DNA of 6,922 nt from Crocinitomicaceae bacterium. Its GTDB lineage: Bacteria > Bacteroidota > Bacteroidia > Flavobacteriales_D > Crocinitomicaceae. The position numbers and the translations under genes are program-made. This document shows positions 1-6,089 of this stretch, piece by piece (the stretch's first letter is position 1; every line of letters begins with the position of its first letter). Location: positions 1 through 6,922 of the forward strand of contig JABSPC010000790.1 of assembly GCA_013215515.1 (NCBI GenBank), written 5' to 3'. The notes below the pieces were generated by a model. The model worked only from the letters and a program-made list of their open reading frames with translations. It was not told the DNA's origin and did not search any database.

Positions 1-132
1 AGCCATTGCTCCTTGCAGCGTTACTCTGAGGACTTGACCAAATCCGCTCCAAACCTCTTGAATTAATTCAGTATTCGAAATACTTGCAGCACCTGTTGCT
101 TCAATAATAAATTGCTCCAATACTAATTCCAT
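1..132 (-). CDS. 5'-partial CDS, probable phosphotransferase-like protein (N-terminal 44 residues)
   Basis: A minus-strand frame starts with ATG at 130-132 and stays open to the window edge, giving 44 residues beginning MELVLEQFIIEATGAASISN. The core IQEVWSGFGQVLRVTLQG (residues 25-42) resembles the N-terminal strand region of bacterial phosphotransferases of the ecdysteroid/choline kinase-like group, which typically carry an 'IQSLWSGYG.I.R' segment just before the nucleotide-binding lysine strand. That family call is from memory of the motif, and the catalytic part lies outside the window. No earlier in-frame ATG is plausible, because the sequence just upstream is a terminator hairpin. A perfect TAnnTTTG element lies 4 bases before the ATG. 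The gene is co-directional with ahcY but separated from it by that terminator, so it is probably transcribed independently. I am fairly sure it is coding and much less sure of the function. Confidence 0.5.
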   Translation of the reverse strand, partial: MELVLEQFIIEATGAASISNTELIQEVWSGFGQVLRVTLQGAMA

Positions 133-136
133 AGAT

Positions 137-144
137 CAAAGATA
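137..144 (-). promoter_or_regulatory. Bacteroidetes-type -7 element (TATCTTTG)
   Basis: On the minus strand this reads TATCTTTG, an exact match to the Bacteroidetes -7 consensus TAnnTTTG. It sits only 4 bases before the ATG at 132. No TTTG is seen at the expected -33 position about 19 bases upstream. If used, transcription would begin at or next to the start codon. Confidence 0.35.
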
Positions 145-152
145 AGGGAATG

Positions 153-180
153 AAAAAAGGGAGCCCTTTTGGACTCCCTT
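153..180 (-). terminator. Rho-independent terminator of ahcY
   Basis: Read on the minus strand, AAGGGAGTCC, an AAAA loop and GGGCTCCCTT form a 10-bp stem with one G-U wobble, followed by a run of T (complement of 153-156, continuing from the stem's TT). On the plus strand the same position would be a C-A mismatch and there is no T run beyond the stem, so the minus orientation is favoured. It lies 22 bases past the ahcY stop codon and before the next minus-strand gene. Confidence 0.9.
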
Positions 181-201
181 CATCTATTAAGAATTAAAAT
201 T

Positions 202-1512
202 CTAGTATCTGTAATGATCCACTTTGTATGGACCTTCAATTTTCACATCAATATAATCAGCTTGCTCTTGTGTCAAAGTTTCCAACACAACATCAATTTT
301 AGCTAAATGCAATCTTGCGACTTTTTCATCCAGGTGTTTTGGCAACATATACACTTCATTTTTATAAGCGTCAGTATTGTTCCAAAGCTCTAATTGAGCT
401 AAAGTTTGGTTTGTAAATGAATTACTCATTACAAAAGAAGGATGCCCAGTTGCACAACCTAAGTTTACCAATCTGCCTTCAGCCAAAACAAAAATAACTT
501 TACCGTTAATAGTATACTGATCAACTTGTGGTTTAATTGTATCTTTAGTATCACCATACTTACCGTTCAACCAAGCCATATCAATTTCGTTATCGAAGTG
601 ACCGATGTTACAAACAATAGTCTGATCTTTCATTGACTCAAAATGCTTTCCTGTTATAATGTTGAAGTTACCAGTTGTAGTAACGATAATGTTTGCTTCT
701 TGACATGCGTCATCCATTTTCTTCACTTCAAAACCGTCCATAGCAGCTTGTAAAGCACAAATAGGATCAATTTCAGTAACGATAACTCTTGCCCCTGCAC
801 CAGCTAATGAAGCCGCAGAACCTTTTCCAACATCTCCGTACCCAGCAACAACAGCAACTTTCCCAGCCATCATAACATCAGTAGCTCTTCTAATTGCATC
901 AACTAGAGATTCCTTACATCCGTATTTGTTGTCAAACTTAGATTTAGTAACAGAATCATTCACATTGATTGCTGGCATAACTAAAGTACCTGCTTTCATT
1001 CTGTCATATAATCTATGAACACCTGTTGTTGTTTCTTCAGACAATCCTTTAATTCCAGCACACAATTCAGGGTACTTATCAAACACCATGTTTGTTAAAT
1101 CTCCTCCATCATCCAAAATTAAATTCAATGGCTTACCACCTTCAAACCCGTTAATTGTTTGGTCAATACACCAATCAAAATCTTCATCACTTAGTCCTTT
1201 CCAAGCATAGACAGGTACTCCAGTTGCAGCAATTGCAGCAGCGGCCTGATCTTGTGTTGAGAAAATATTACAAGATGACCAAGTAACCTCAGCTCCTAAT
1301 GCAGTTAATGTTTCAATTAATACTGCAGTTTGAATAGTCATATGCAAGCATCCTGCAATTCTCGCTCCAGCCAAAGGCTTTGAATCACCATACTCCTTAC
1401 GGAGAGACATCAAGCCTGGCATTTCTGCCTCAGCAATTGTAATCTCTTTTCTACCCCATTCAGCTAAGCTTATGTCAGCTACTTTGTAAGCTAATTTTTC
1501 TGTTGTACTCAT
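202..1512 (-). CDS. ahcY: Adenosylhomocysteinase (S-adenosyl-L-homocysteine hydrolase)
   Basis: This cytosolic NAD+-dependent enzyme reversibly hydrolyses S-adenosylhomocysteine to adenosine and homocysteine, removing the product inhibitor of methyltransferases. The 436-residue protein is full length for the family. Visible landmarks are [15 protein letters not shown] (55-69, substrate-domain His57), [15 protein letters not shown] (81-95, family signature 1), [10 protein letters not shown] (159-168), the substrate-binding stretch [13 protein letters not shown] (183-195, Lys190 and Asp194), the Rossmann NAD loop GYGDVGKG (224-231, signature 2), [11 protein letters not shown] (301-311), [17 protein letters not shown] (350-366), and the C-terminal KVDHYRY (430-436) that reaches across to the partner subunit's NAD site in the tetramer. 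The start MSTTEK is the first ATG, about 35 bases below a -7 match. The gene appears monocistronic, with its own promoter candidate and a strong terminator. No SAH riboswitch is recognisable in the short leader. Confidence 0.98.
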   Translation of the reverse strand: MSTTEKLAYKVADISLAEWGRKEITIAEAEMPGLMSLRKEYGDSKPLAGARIAGCLHMTIQTAVLIETLTALGAEVTWSSCNIFSTQDQAAAAIAATGVPVYAWKGLSDEDFDWCIDQTINGFEGGKPLNLILDDGGDLTNMVFDKYPELCAGIKGLSEETTTGVHRLYDRMKAGTLVMPAINVNDSVTKSKFDNKYGCKESLVDAIRRATDVMMAGKVAVVAGYGDVGKGSAASLAGAGARVIVTEIDPICALQAAMDGFEVKKMDDACQEANIIVTTTGNFNIITGKHFESMKDQTIVCNIGHFDNEIDMAWLNGKYGDTKDTIKPQVDQYTINGKVIFVLAEGRLVNLGCATGHPSFVMSNSFTNQTLAQLELWNNTDAYKNEVYMLPKHLDEKVARLHLAKIDVVLETLTQEQADYIDVKIEGPYKVDHYRY

Positions 1513-1546
1513 ATTTCGTTTTATATTATTCTAAATTAAAGCGGTA

Positions 1547-1554
1547 CAAATTTA
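1547..1554 (-). promoter_or_regulatory. Candidate -7 promoter element of ahcY (TAAATTTG)
   Basis: The minus strand reads TAAATTTG, an exact TAnnTTTG match. It would place the transcription start near 1540 and give a leader of about 30 bases before the ahcY ATG at 1512. No clear TTTG at -33 is seen; the corresponding area is T-rich (TTCATTTTT). Confidence 0.45.
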
Positions 1555-1613
1555 CGAAGTTCCTTTGTAAAAATGAATTTATTCTAAAATAATACGCTCT
1601 TTTATCCTGATAA

Positions 1614-1752
1614 TTAAATCCTTTGAAGAAACTCATCACCCAAGCTGACTAGAATGTTATAATGAACCTCTCTAAATTAAACCGTGTAAACTTCATCGGT
1701 GACAAGATTAATGCGACAGCCCCCTAAAGTCCAGTCGCAACCATTTCCCCAT
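1614..1752 (-). pseudogene. Possible eroded C-terminal remnant of an FG-GAP/ASPIC-UnbV protein
   Basis: No continuous reading frame crosses this stretch, but protein-like fragments appear in two minus-strand frames. One frame gives MGKWLRLDFRG (about 1720-1752). A second gives INLVTDEVYTV (1680-1712), then a stop, then FREVHYNILVSLGDEFLQRI ending at a TAA at 1614-1616. In order, these recall an ASPIC/UnbV domain: a tryptophan-strand 'WL.l.l.G', then a 'v.l.td..y' strand, then 'REV', then a 'GLG' turn. The spacing is too short and several residues differ. It lies on the same strand and downstream of the clear N-terminal VCBS fragment at 1864-2249, so it may be the far end of the same decayed gene with the middle deleted. 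This is an inference from weak similarity and may be chance. The rest of 1513-1863 shows nothing else I can name. Confidence 0.22.
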
Positions 1753-1890
1753 CTAAATCGGGTGCATCACTCATGTATCAACGAAAAGAAAGGTTCTGAA
1801 AAATCCATAAATCCAATCTTTCTCCAGTCAATGATAATTGACAACTACACCGTTAATTATTAATCAAATAACCGCTCTTAATGGTAATTT

Positions 1891-1924
1891 ATATAAATCA
1901 GGAAAGCCATCATTATTGATGTCA
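1891..1924 (-). repeat. FG-GAP unit repeat, copy 2 (31 of 34 bases match copy 1)
   Basis: This 34-base stretch matches 2026-2059 at 31 of 34 positions by direct comparison, with an exact offset of 135 bases (45 codons). On the minus strand both encode the calcium-loop type motif DINNDGxPDLY of an FG-GAP/VCBS unit. The truncation of the pseudogene occurs immediately after this copy. Confidence 0.8.
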
Positions 1925-2025
1925 ATCATTGTGACCCCAGTTACAACTGCCGTAGAAGATATATCTGTGAATAACATATCTCCTTTATTAAGATACAATC
2001 GATTTGGTTCCAAATTAGACGTGAA

Positions 2026-2059
2026 ATATAAATCAGGAAGACCATCATTATTGATATCA
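2026..2059 (-). repeat. FG-GAP unit repeat, copy 1
   Basis: Partner of the repeat at 1891-1924. The encoded motif is DINNDGLPDLY, with the alternating D/N residues of an FG-GAP calcium-binding loop. The near identity at DNA level, not just protein level, suggests recent duplication or homogenisation of the unit. Confidence 0.8.
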
Positions 2060-2297
2060 CCTATACAAACTCCTCCCCCATTATGAAAATACTGGTACGT
2101 CAGTACATTTATCTGTGGCAATTCTCTTAGAGTATTTTGAAAGTCAATTTTCGTAGTGTTTTCGTTGAGCTCAGTAAAAATTAACTGAGAATAACTGGAT
2201 TGATGTAAACACACTACCTTAAAATCAATAACAACTGAAATCTCTTCATTTTTTATATTATTAATTTGACACTAGTTCTGCCACTTTTCAATAACAG

Positions 2298-3323
2298 CTA
2301 TTTGAGCCTTGCTCTGACGAGCTGTTCTAACCCATCAATAAATCTGTCATGATCATTTGAGCTAGGAACGAGTTGAATCTTTTCGCCACCGTGTGCTTCA
2401 AATATTTCTTGGTACTCATCACCTATTTCAATAACAGTTTCGAGGCAATCAGCTACAAATGCGGGACTGAACACCAATATTTTCTTCGCTCCGTTCTTCG
2501 CTTGTTCTTCGACAACAACATCAGAGAATGGGGTCAACCATTTTTTATTTAGGCGTGATTGAAAACAAACAGTGTAATCTTCTTCTTTCAGTCCAAGTTT
2601 AGCAGCGATTAATCGAGTTGTTGCAAAACAGGTCGCTTTGTAGCACAATCGATTGTGATCATTGATTTCAGTTTCGCAAGGTTCATCTGAGCATTTGTCT
2701 TCGCCATCGTATATTTTATCAACGTGGCGCTGCGGAAGCCCATGATAAGAGAACATTACGTGATCGTACTCTTTTAAATTAAATTCCTTAGTTCGTTCAA
2801 CAATTGAATCAATATATCCTTCATTGTCCCAAAATTGATTGATGATACTGATTTGAGGTGTTGCCCACCATTTACTCATCAACTTCATCGCAAGTTCAAT
2901 TGCTGACCCGCTAGAAGCGCTGGCATATTGAGGAAAAAGTGGCAAAACAACAATATGGTCGTAATGCTCTTTTCTCATTACTTCAAGAACATCATACATT
3001 GATGGGTTTTGATACCTCATCGCATAGTGCACAACGACATCGGAATCTTTAAATCGACCTTGAAGCTTTTCTTTTACATTATTGGTATGTGTAATTAATG
3101 GAGATACTCCATTTCCAAACTTCCATAAATCTTTGTAAATCTTTGCAGACTTTGGCGCTCTGAAGGGTACAATAATTCCATTTACGAGGATAGTTCTTCC
3201 CAACCATGGAATATCTATGACTCTTGGATCATTCAAGAATTCGCTCAAATACCTTCTGACGTCCTTTGTTTTTGGACTATCGGGAGTTCCTAATTGAACC
3301 AATAAAACACCAGTTTTTTTCAT
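2298..3323 (-). CDS. hemH: Ferrochelatase with internal four-cysteine segment
   Basis: This enzyme inserts Fe2+ into protoporphyrin IX to form protohaem, the last step of the protoporphyrin-dependent haem pathway. At 341 residues it is a typical bacterial ferrochelatase. Landmarks are the N-terminal GVLLVQLGTPDSP (5-17), LPLFPQYASASSGS (127-140), the catalytic His194 in FSYHGLPQRH (191-200), FQSR (254-257) with KWLTP (261-265), and the metal-site acidic stretch FSPAFVADCLETVIEIG (285-301, Glu295). Between His194 and the next helix lie Cys211, Cys216, Cys227 and Cys232. This 22-residue internal cluster fits the described ferrochelatase class (Myxococcus xanthus type) that holds a [2Fe-2S] centre through an internal segment rather than C-terminal cysteines. 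The ATG at 3323 lies 1 base after the stop of the upstream gene, so translation is probably coupled; GGAG lies a rather distant ~14 bases before the ATG. It is last in a three-gene operon. Confidence 0.97.
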   Translation of the reverse strand: MKKTGVLLVQLGTPDSPKTKDVRRYLSEFLNDPRVIDIPWLGRTILVNGIIVPFRAPKSAKIYKDLWKFGNGVSPLITHTNNVKEKLQGRFKDSDVVVHYAMRYQNPSMYDVLEVMRKEHYDHIVVLPLFPQYASASSGSAIELAMKLMSKWWATPQISIINQFWDNEGYIDSIVERTKEFNLKEYDHVMFSYHGLPQRHVDKIYDGEDKCSDEPCETEINDHNRLCYKATCFATTRLIAAKLGLKEEDYTVCFQSRLNKKWLTPFSDVVVEEQAKNGAKKILVFSPAFVADCLETVIEIGDEYQEIFEAHGGEKIQLVPSSNDHDRFIDGLEQLVRARLK

Positions 3324-3324
3324 T

Positions 3325-4179
3325 CTAAAAAAGCTTTTTTCTCCAATCTTCCGCTTCCGCTTCAGAAATCAAATCTAGTTTTAATAAATAAGATATTGTT
3401 TTCGTAAAGGCCAACGGATACTCTATTCCGTCATAATTCCAATCGGTTTCATTGAGCCAATTTTCAACTTGACCATGTCTCAGGTTATATCTCCAACTAA
3501 TCAAATCAATGGCGTTTTCATTCTTTTTAATCTCGGCAGCCTTCTCGTTAACGATATCACACATAGCTTCCAATTTGTCTGGATAATTTTCCAAAATCTC
3601 TTTTCTAACAGCAATAACAAAACAAGGCCAAGGTGTCACAACTTCATCGATATACCTACATTTCTCTTGTTCAACATGAGGATGCGTAGTGTACTTCTCC
3701 CACAGAAATGCTTGTGCTTCATTATTTTCCAATGCCCAAAGCCCGCCGTAAACATCACCAACGACATTGAACTTTAGTTTTTTCGGATTCCATCCTTCTT
3801 GATCTGCTTTTACATAGCTCATTAAATGTGATCCAGATCCCTCCCTTGAAATAGCGAAAGTTTGATCTTCAAGCTGATCCACGTTAAATATGTCACTTTT
3901 GTAAGGCACATGAATTCCCCAGTGCAAAGGCGTGGTTACATACACTTGAATTATTTTAGCATCCAAACCTTGTAAAACTGCTTTTGTAATTCCCTCAGTG
4001 AGAAGAACGGCAATATCCAATGAACCAGTTTCAAGTCCACGAATCATCTGCCCAGTTCCTCCTCCCATATCACTCCAGTGAAGATGAATTTCCTCTTTGC
4101 GAAAGCGACCTTCCTCAATGGCCATTCGCCAAGGAAGATTGAAATGCTCTGGGACTCCACCAATTTTTAATCTTAACAT
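3325..4179 (-). CDS. Solute-binding-fold protein, Ca3427/NMT1-like, without signal peptide
   Basis: The 284-residue protein looks like a type-2 periplasmic-binding-protein fold of the NMT1/SsuA superfamily, closest by motif to the Ca3427-like group first seen in Candida and also present in bacteria. Supporting motifs are the opening LKIGGVPEHFNLPW (4-17), the ligand-loop region MGGGTGQMIRGLETGSLDIAVLLTEG (38-63), YVTTPLHWGIH (80-90), the hinge region AISREGSGSHLMS (109-121), and WPCFVIAVRKEIL (184-196). No hydrophobic signal peptide or lipobox exists at the N-terminus, which starts straight into the first beta strand, so it is predicted cytosolic. It lacks the CCCFC motif of the THI5 pyrimidine synthases; only Cys174, Cys186 and Cys207 are present. 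The gene starts 4 bases after the ABC exporter stop and ends 1 base before hemH, so the three are surely co-transcribed. The ligand is unknown; sensing or binding a small metabolite is a guess. Confidence 0.85.
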   Translation of the reverse strand: MLRLKIGGVPEHFNLPWRMAIEEGRFRKEEIHLHWSDMGGGTGQMIRGLETGSLDIAVLLTEGITKAVLQGLDAKIIQVYVTTPLHWGIHVPYKSDIFNVDQLEDQTFAISREGSGSHLMSYVKADQEGWNPKKLKFNVVGDVYGGLWALENNEAQAFLWEKYTTHPHVEQEKCRYIDEVVTPWPCFVIAVRKEILENYPDKLEAMCDIVNEKAAEIKKNENAIDLISWRYNLRHGQVENWLNETDWNYDGIEYPLAFTKTISYLLKLDLISEAEAEDWRKKLF

Positions 4180-4183
4180 ATTA

Positions 4184-5965
4184 TTACTTCTTGTCTCCTA
4201 ATTCAGAAAACTGCATATCGTGCAAATTTCTATAATATCCGTTCTGCTTCATTAATTCTGAATGCGAACCCTGTTCTTTAATTTCACCTTTTTCCAACAC
4301 AATAATTTTATCTGCATTCTGAATGGTAGATAATCGATGTGCTATAACAATTGAAGTTCGTCCTTTTGTTAGACGGTTCGTAGCATTTTGAATTAATTCT
4401 TCGGATTCAGAATCCACACTTGAAGTTGCTTCGTCCAATATAAGAACAAATGGATTGTAGACATACGCTCTAATAAAGGATAAAAGTTGACGCTGACCAA
4501 CAGATAGTACCCCTCCTCTTTCTCCAACCTCATAATCATAACCTTTTGGCAATTTCATTATGAACTCATGTGCGCCAACTGCTTTCGAAGCTTCTATTAC
4601 TTGCTCTCTGCTAATATTAGGATCATTAAGCGTAATATTATTCAAAATCGTATCAGAGAAAAGGAAAACATCTTGTAAAACAATGGCTACATTTTTTCTC
4701 AAATACGATAACTCTATATCGTTAAGGTCAATTTCTCCTAAGCTAATTTCTCCTTTTTGAAATTCATAAAACCGTCCGATAAGATTAACTATCGAACTCT
4801 TTCCTGCACCTGTCGCACCAACAAAAGCAACAGTAGATCCAGCTTCAATATCTAAATTGATATTCTTCAAAACCCAATCTTCATCGTTATAAGCAAAGTA
4901 TAGATCTTTAAAGTGTATCGTTTGGTCAAATTTACATTCGGTTATTGAACCTTCATTTTGAATGTGATCTTCCTTATCCAAAATTTCAAAAACCCTTTCA
5001 GCTCTTACAATACCGCGTTGAAGAATATTGAATTTATCCGCCAATTGACGAATCGGTCGATAAAGCATATAAATCCATAAAATAAACGCAATAATTGTCC
5101 CGTACATTTCTCCAATTTCATCCGACGATTTTCCCTGCACGGCAACCGCTCCCCAAACGAGTAAAAGTGCTATTGAGAGTGAACTCAAAAGCTCCACAAT
5201 TGGGAAGAATATTGAATAAGCCCATACGGCATTCACATGAGCCTGACGGTGCCCCTGATTAATCTTATCAAAGTGTTGTTCTTCTCTTTTCTGACGGTTA
5301 AACAACTGGACAATGGACATTCCAGTAAGTCTTTCATTCACAAAATTATTGAGTTCTGTGACCTGCTCACTTTCCTGAATTTGTGTTCCGCGAACAACCC
5401 TTGCGAAAATTCTTGTCGCAATAATTAATAGAGGTATAGGAATCAATGCTAAAAATGCCAATTGCCCGTCAATGATAAACATTCCTAGGATTACTAAAAT
5501 AATCATTAATAAATCACCAATCATTGCAATAAACCCAGCAGAAAATGCCTCTGTAATCGCTTCCAAATCTGAAATCAAACGAGTGACTAATGACCCAACT
5601 GGTGTTCTATCGAAATACCGAACTCTAAATGTCATTATATGACTCATAAGATTCTGACGAATGTCTCGGATAATGGATTGAGCAAAAAGGTTAGCAAAGT
5701 AATTAGAAACGAATTGGAGAAGCCCTTCCATTAGAAGCATTCCAATTATTACAATAGTCCAAGTCAATAATTTATCCGCATCCCGACTTTCTTCAACGTA
5801 AATATATTTCTGAACCACACTCCCGATTAACCATGGACGTAAAGGGCTTAAAGCTGCAAGAATAATCGTACATGCTACAGTGATAAAAAACAAGCTTTTG
5901 TACGTTTTCCAGTACGAAAGAAGTCGTTTAAAAACAGCAACATTTAACTTGTATTTCTTAGCCAT
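4184..5965 (-). CDS. ABC exporter half-transporter, MsbA/LmrA-like (membrane and ATPase domains fused)
   Basis: This 593-residue inner-membrane protein has an N-terminal six-helix type IV (exporter) transmembrane domain, with hydrophobic segments near 23-45, 67-89, 145-165, 167-189, 250-275 and 288-303, and a C-terminal nucleotide-binding domain from about 349. Visible ATPase motifs are A-loop Tyr359, Walker A GATGAGKS (383-390), Q-loop Gln431, signature LSVGQ (487-491; Val replaces the usual first Gly), Walker B VLILDE (507-512, catalytic Glu512), D-loop SSVD (515-518) and switch His543. All catalytic residues are present, so a homodimer with two active sites is expected. Substrates of such exporters (lipids, drugs, peptides, porphyrins) cannot be read from sequence. 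Being first in an operon ending in hemH raises a haem or porphyrin export idea, but this is speculation. The start MAKKYK is the only sensible ATG; the next in-frame Met is deep in the membrane domain. Confidence 0.95.
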   Translation of the reverse strand: MAKKYKLNVAVFKRLLSYWKTYKSLFFITVACTIILAALSPLRPWLIGSVVQKYIYVEESRDADKLLTWTIVIIGMLLMEGLLQFVSNYFANLFAQSIIRDIRQNLMSHIMTFRVRYFDRTPVGSLVTRLISDLEAITEAFSAGFIAMIGDLLMIILVILGMFIIDGQLAFLALIPIPLLIIATRIFARVVRGTQIQESEQVTELNNFVNERLTGMSIVQLFNRQKREEQHFDKINQGHRQAHVNAVWAYSIFFPIVELLSSLSIALLLVWGAVAVQGKSSDEIGEMYGTIIAFILWIYMLYRPIRQLADKFNILQRGIVRAERVFEILDKEDHIQNEGSITECKFDQTIHFKDLYFAYNDEDWVLKNINLDIEAGSTVAFVGATGAGKSSIVNLIGRFYEFQKGEISLGEIDLNDIELSYLRKNVAIVLQDVFLFSDTILNNITLNDPNISREQVIEASKAVGAHEFIMKLPKGYDYEVGERGGVLSVGQRQLLSFIRAYVYNPFVLILDEATSSVDSESEELIQNATNRLTKGRTSIVIAHRLSTIQNADKIIVLEKGEIKEQGSHSELMKQNGYYRNLHDMQFSELGDKK

Positions 5966-5970
5966 TAGAA

Positions 5971-5978
5971 CAAAGTTA
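5971..5978 (-). promoter_or_regulatory. Candidate -7 promoter element of the exporter-hemH operon (TAACTTTG)
   Basis: The minus strand reads TAACTTTG, an exact TAnnTTTG match ending 5 bases before the exporter ATG at 5965. No TTTG is found at the expected -33 position. If it is the promoter, the operon transcript would begin almost at the start codon and be leaderless or nearly so. Confidence 0.35.
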
Positions 5979-6020
5979 ATTGAAAGATTGATGATTTGAT
6001 TAATCGAAGATTGAAAGATT
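5979..6020. repeat. Direct repeats ATTGAAAGATT flanking palindrome GATTAATC in the divergent promoter region
   Basis: The 11-base sequence ATTGAAAGATT occurs exactly at 5979-5989 and 6010-6020. Between them lies the perfect palindrome GATTAATC (5998-6005), extendable to 14 bases (5995-6008) with one mismatched pair. The palindrome centre is within about 2 bases of the midpoint of the two repeats. GATT also recurs at 6009, 6017 and 6025 with 8-base spacing. The site lies between the start codons of the divergent exporter operon and upp, so it could be an operator, although AT-rich sequence makes such patterns easier by chance. Confidence 0.4.
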
Positions 6021-6064
6021 TCAAGATTCGCAATTCAAAAACGAAAAGTTCTGGATAAATCCGC

Positions 6065-6072
6065 TATTTTTA
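6065..6072 (+). promoter_or_regulatory. Weak -7 element of upp (TATTTTTA)
   Basis: TATTTTTA matches TAnnTTTG at all but the final base. It would put the transcription start near 6078, between the two possible upp start codons (6072 and 6090), which favours the downstream one. No -33 element is apparent. Confidence 0.25.
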
Positions 6073-6089
6073 TGCTAAAATCAAATCCA

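Larger units (their letters stand above)
1864..2249 (-). pseudogene. Frameshifted, truncated FG-GAP/VCBS repeat (CRTAC1-like) protein
   Basis: The frame 1864-2214 encodes the N-terminal part of a secreted VCBS/FG-GAP repeat protein of the Bacteroidetes CRTAC1-like type: FTELNENTTKIDFQNTL, then YFHNGGGVCIGDINNDGLPD, LEPNRLYLNKGDMLFTDIS and GVTMIDINNDGFPDLY. Family members are usually many hundred residues long, but this frame stops after about 116 codons, right after the second repeat, with an unrelated tail (KLPLRAVI). Between FTDIS and TGVTMIDIN about nine residues normally present (AGV...W.T) seem missing. Upstream, an ATG at 2249 begins a signal-peptide-like MKRFQLLLILR but hits TAG at 2214-2216. 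The mature region continues in another frame, beginning with VC, so one inserted or two deleted bases would join a lipoprotein-like leader to it. Frameshift, internal loss and truncation together indicate a decayed gene. A short functional product from the GTG at 2214 is unlikely. Confidence 0.75.

Noticed and set aside
1513..1560. SAH or SAM riboswitch upstream of ahcY
   Set aside because: The predicted leader is only about 30 bases and AT-rich, with no GC-rich paired core.
1711..1738. Hairpin TGCGAC...GTCGCA as a terminator or small RNA
   Set aside because: It has only a 6-bp stem with a long loop and no following T run. It is not enough to call a feature.
1838..2086. Plus-strand open frame of 82 codons
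   Set aside because: It is antisense to the FG-GAP fragment and its internal repetition (SGKPSLLMS / SGRPSLLIS) simply mirrors the 34-base DNA repeats. It has no family-like sequence.
3469..3777. Plus-strand open frame of 102 codons
   Set aside because: It is fully antisense to the binding-protein gene, whose motifs and operon spacing are convincing. The plus-strand translation resembles no family.
4560..5428. Short plus-strand open frames at 4560-4760 and 5237-5428
   Set aside because: Both lie antisense inside the ABC exporter, which has all its expected motifs.
6072..6089. Upstream upp start at 6072 (adds MLKSNP)
   Set aside because: The extension is not expected in the family, and the best promoter element overlaps this ATG. 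The Met at 6090 fits the usual N-terminus. It cannot be excluded completely.
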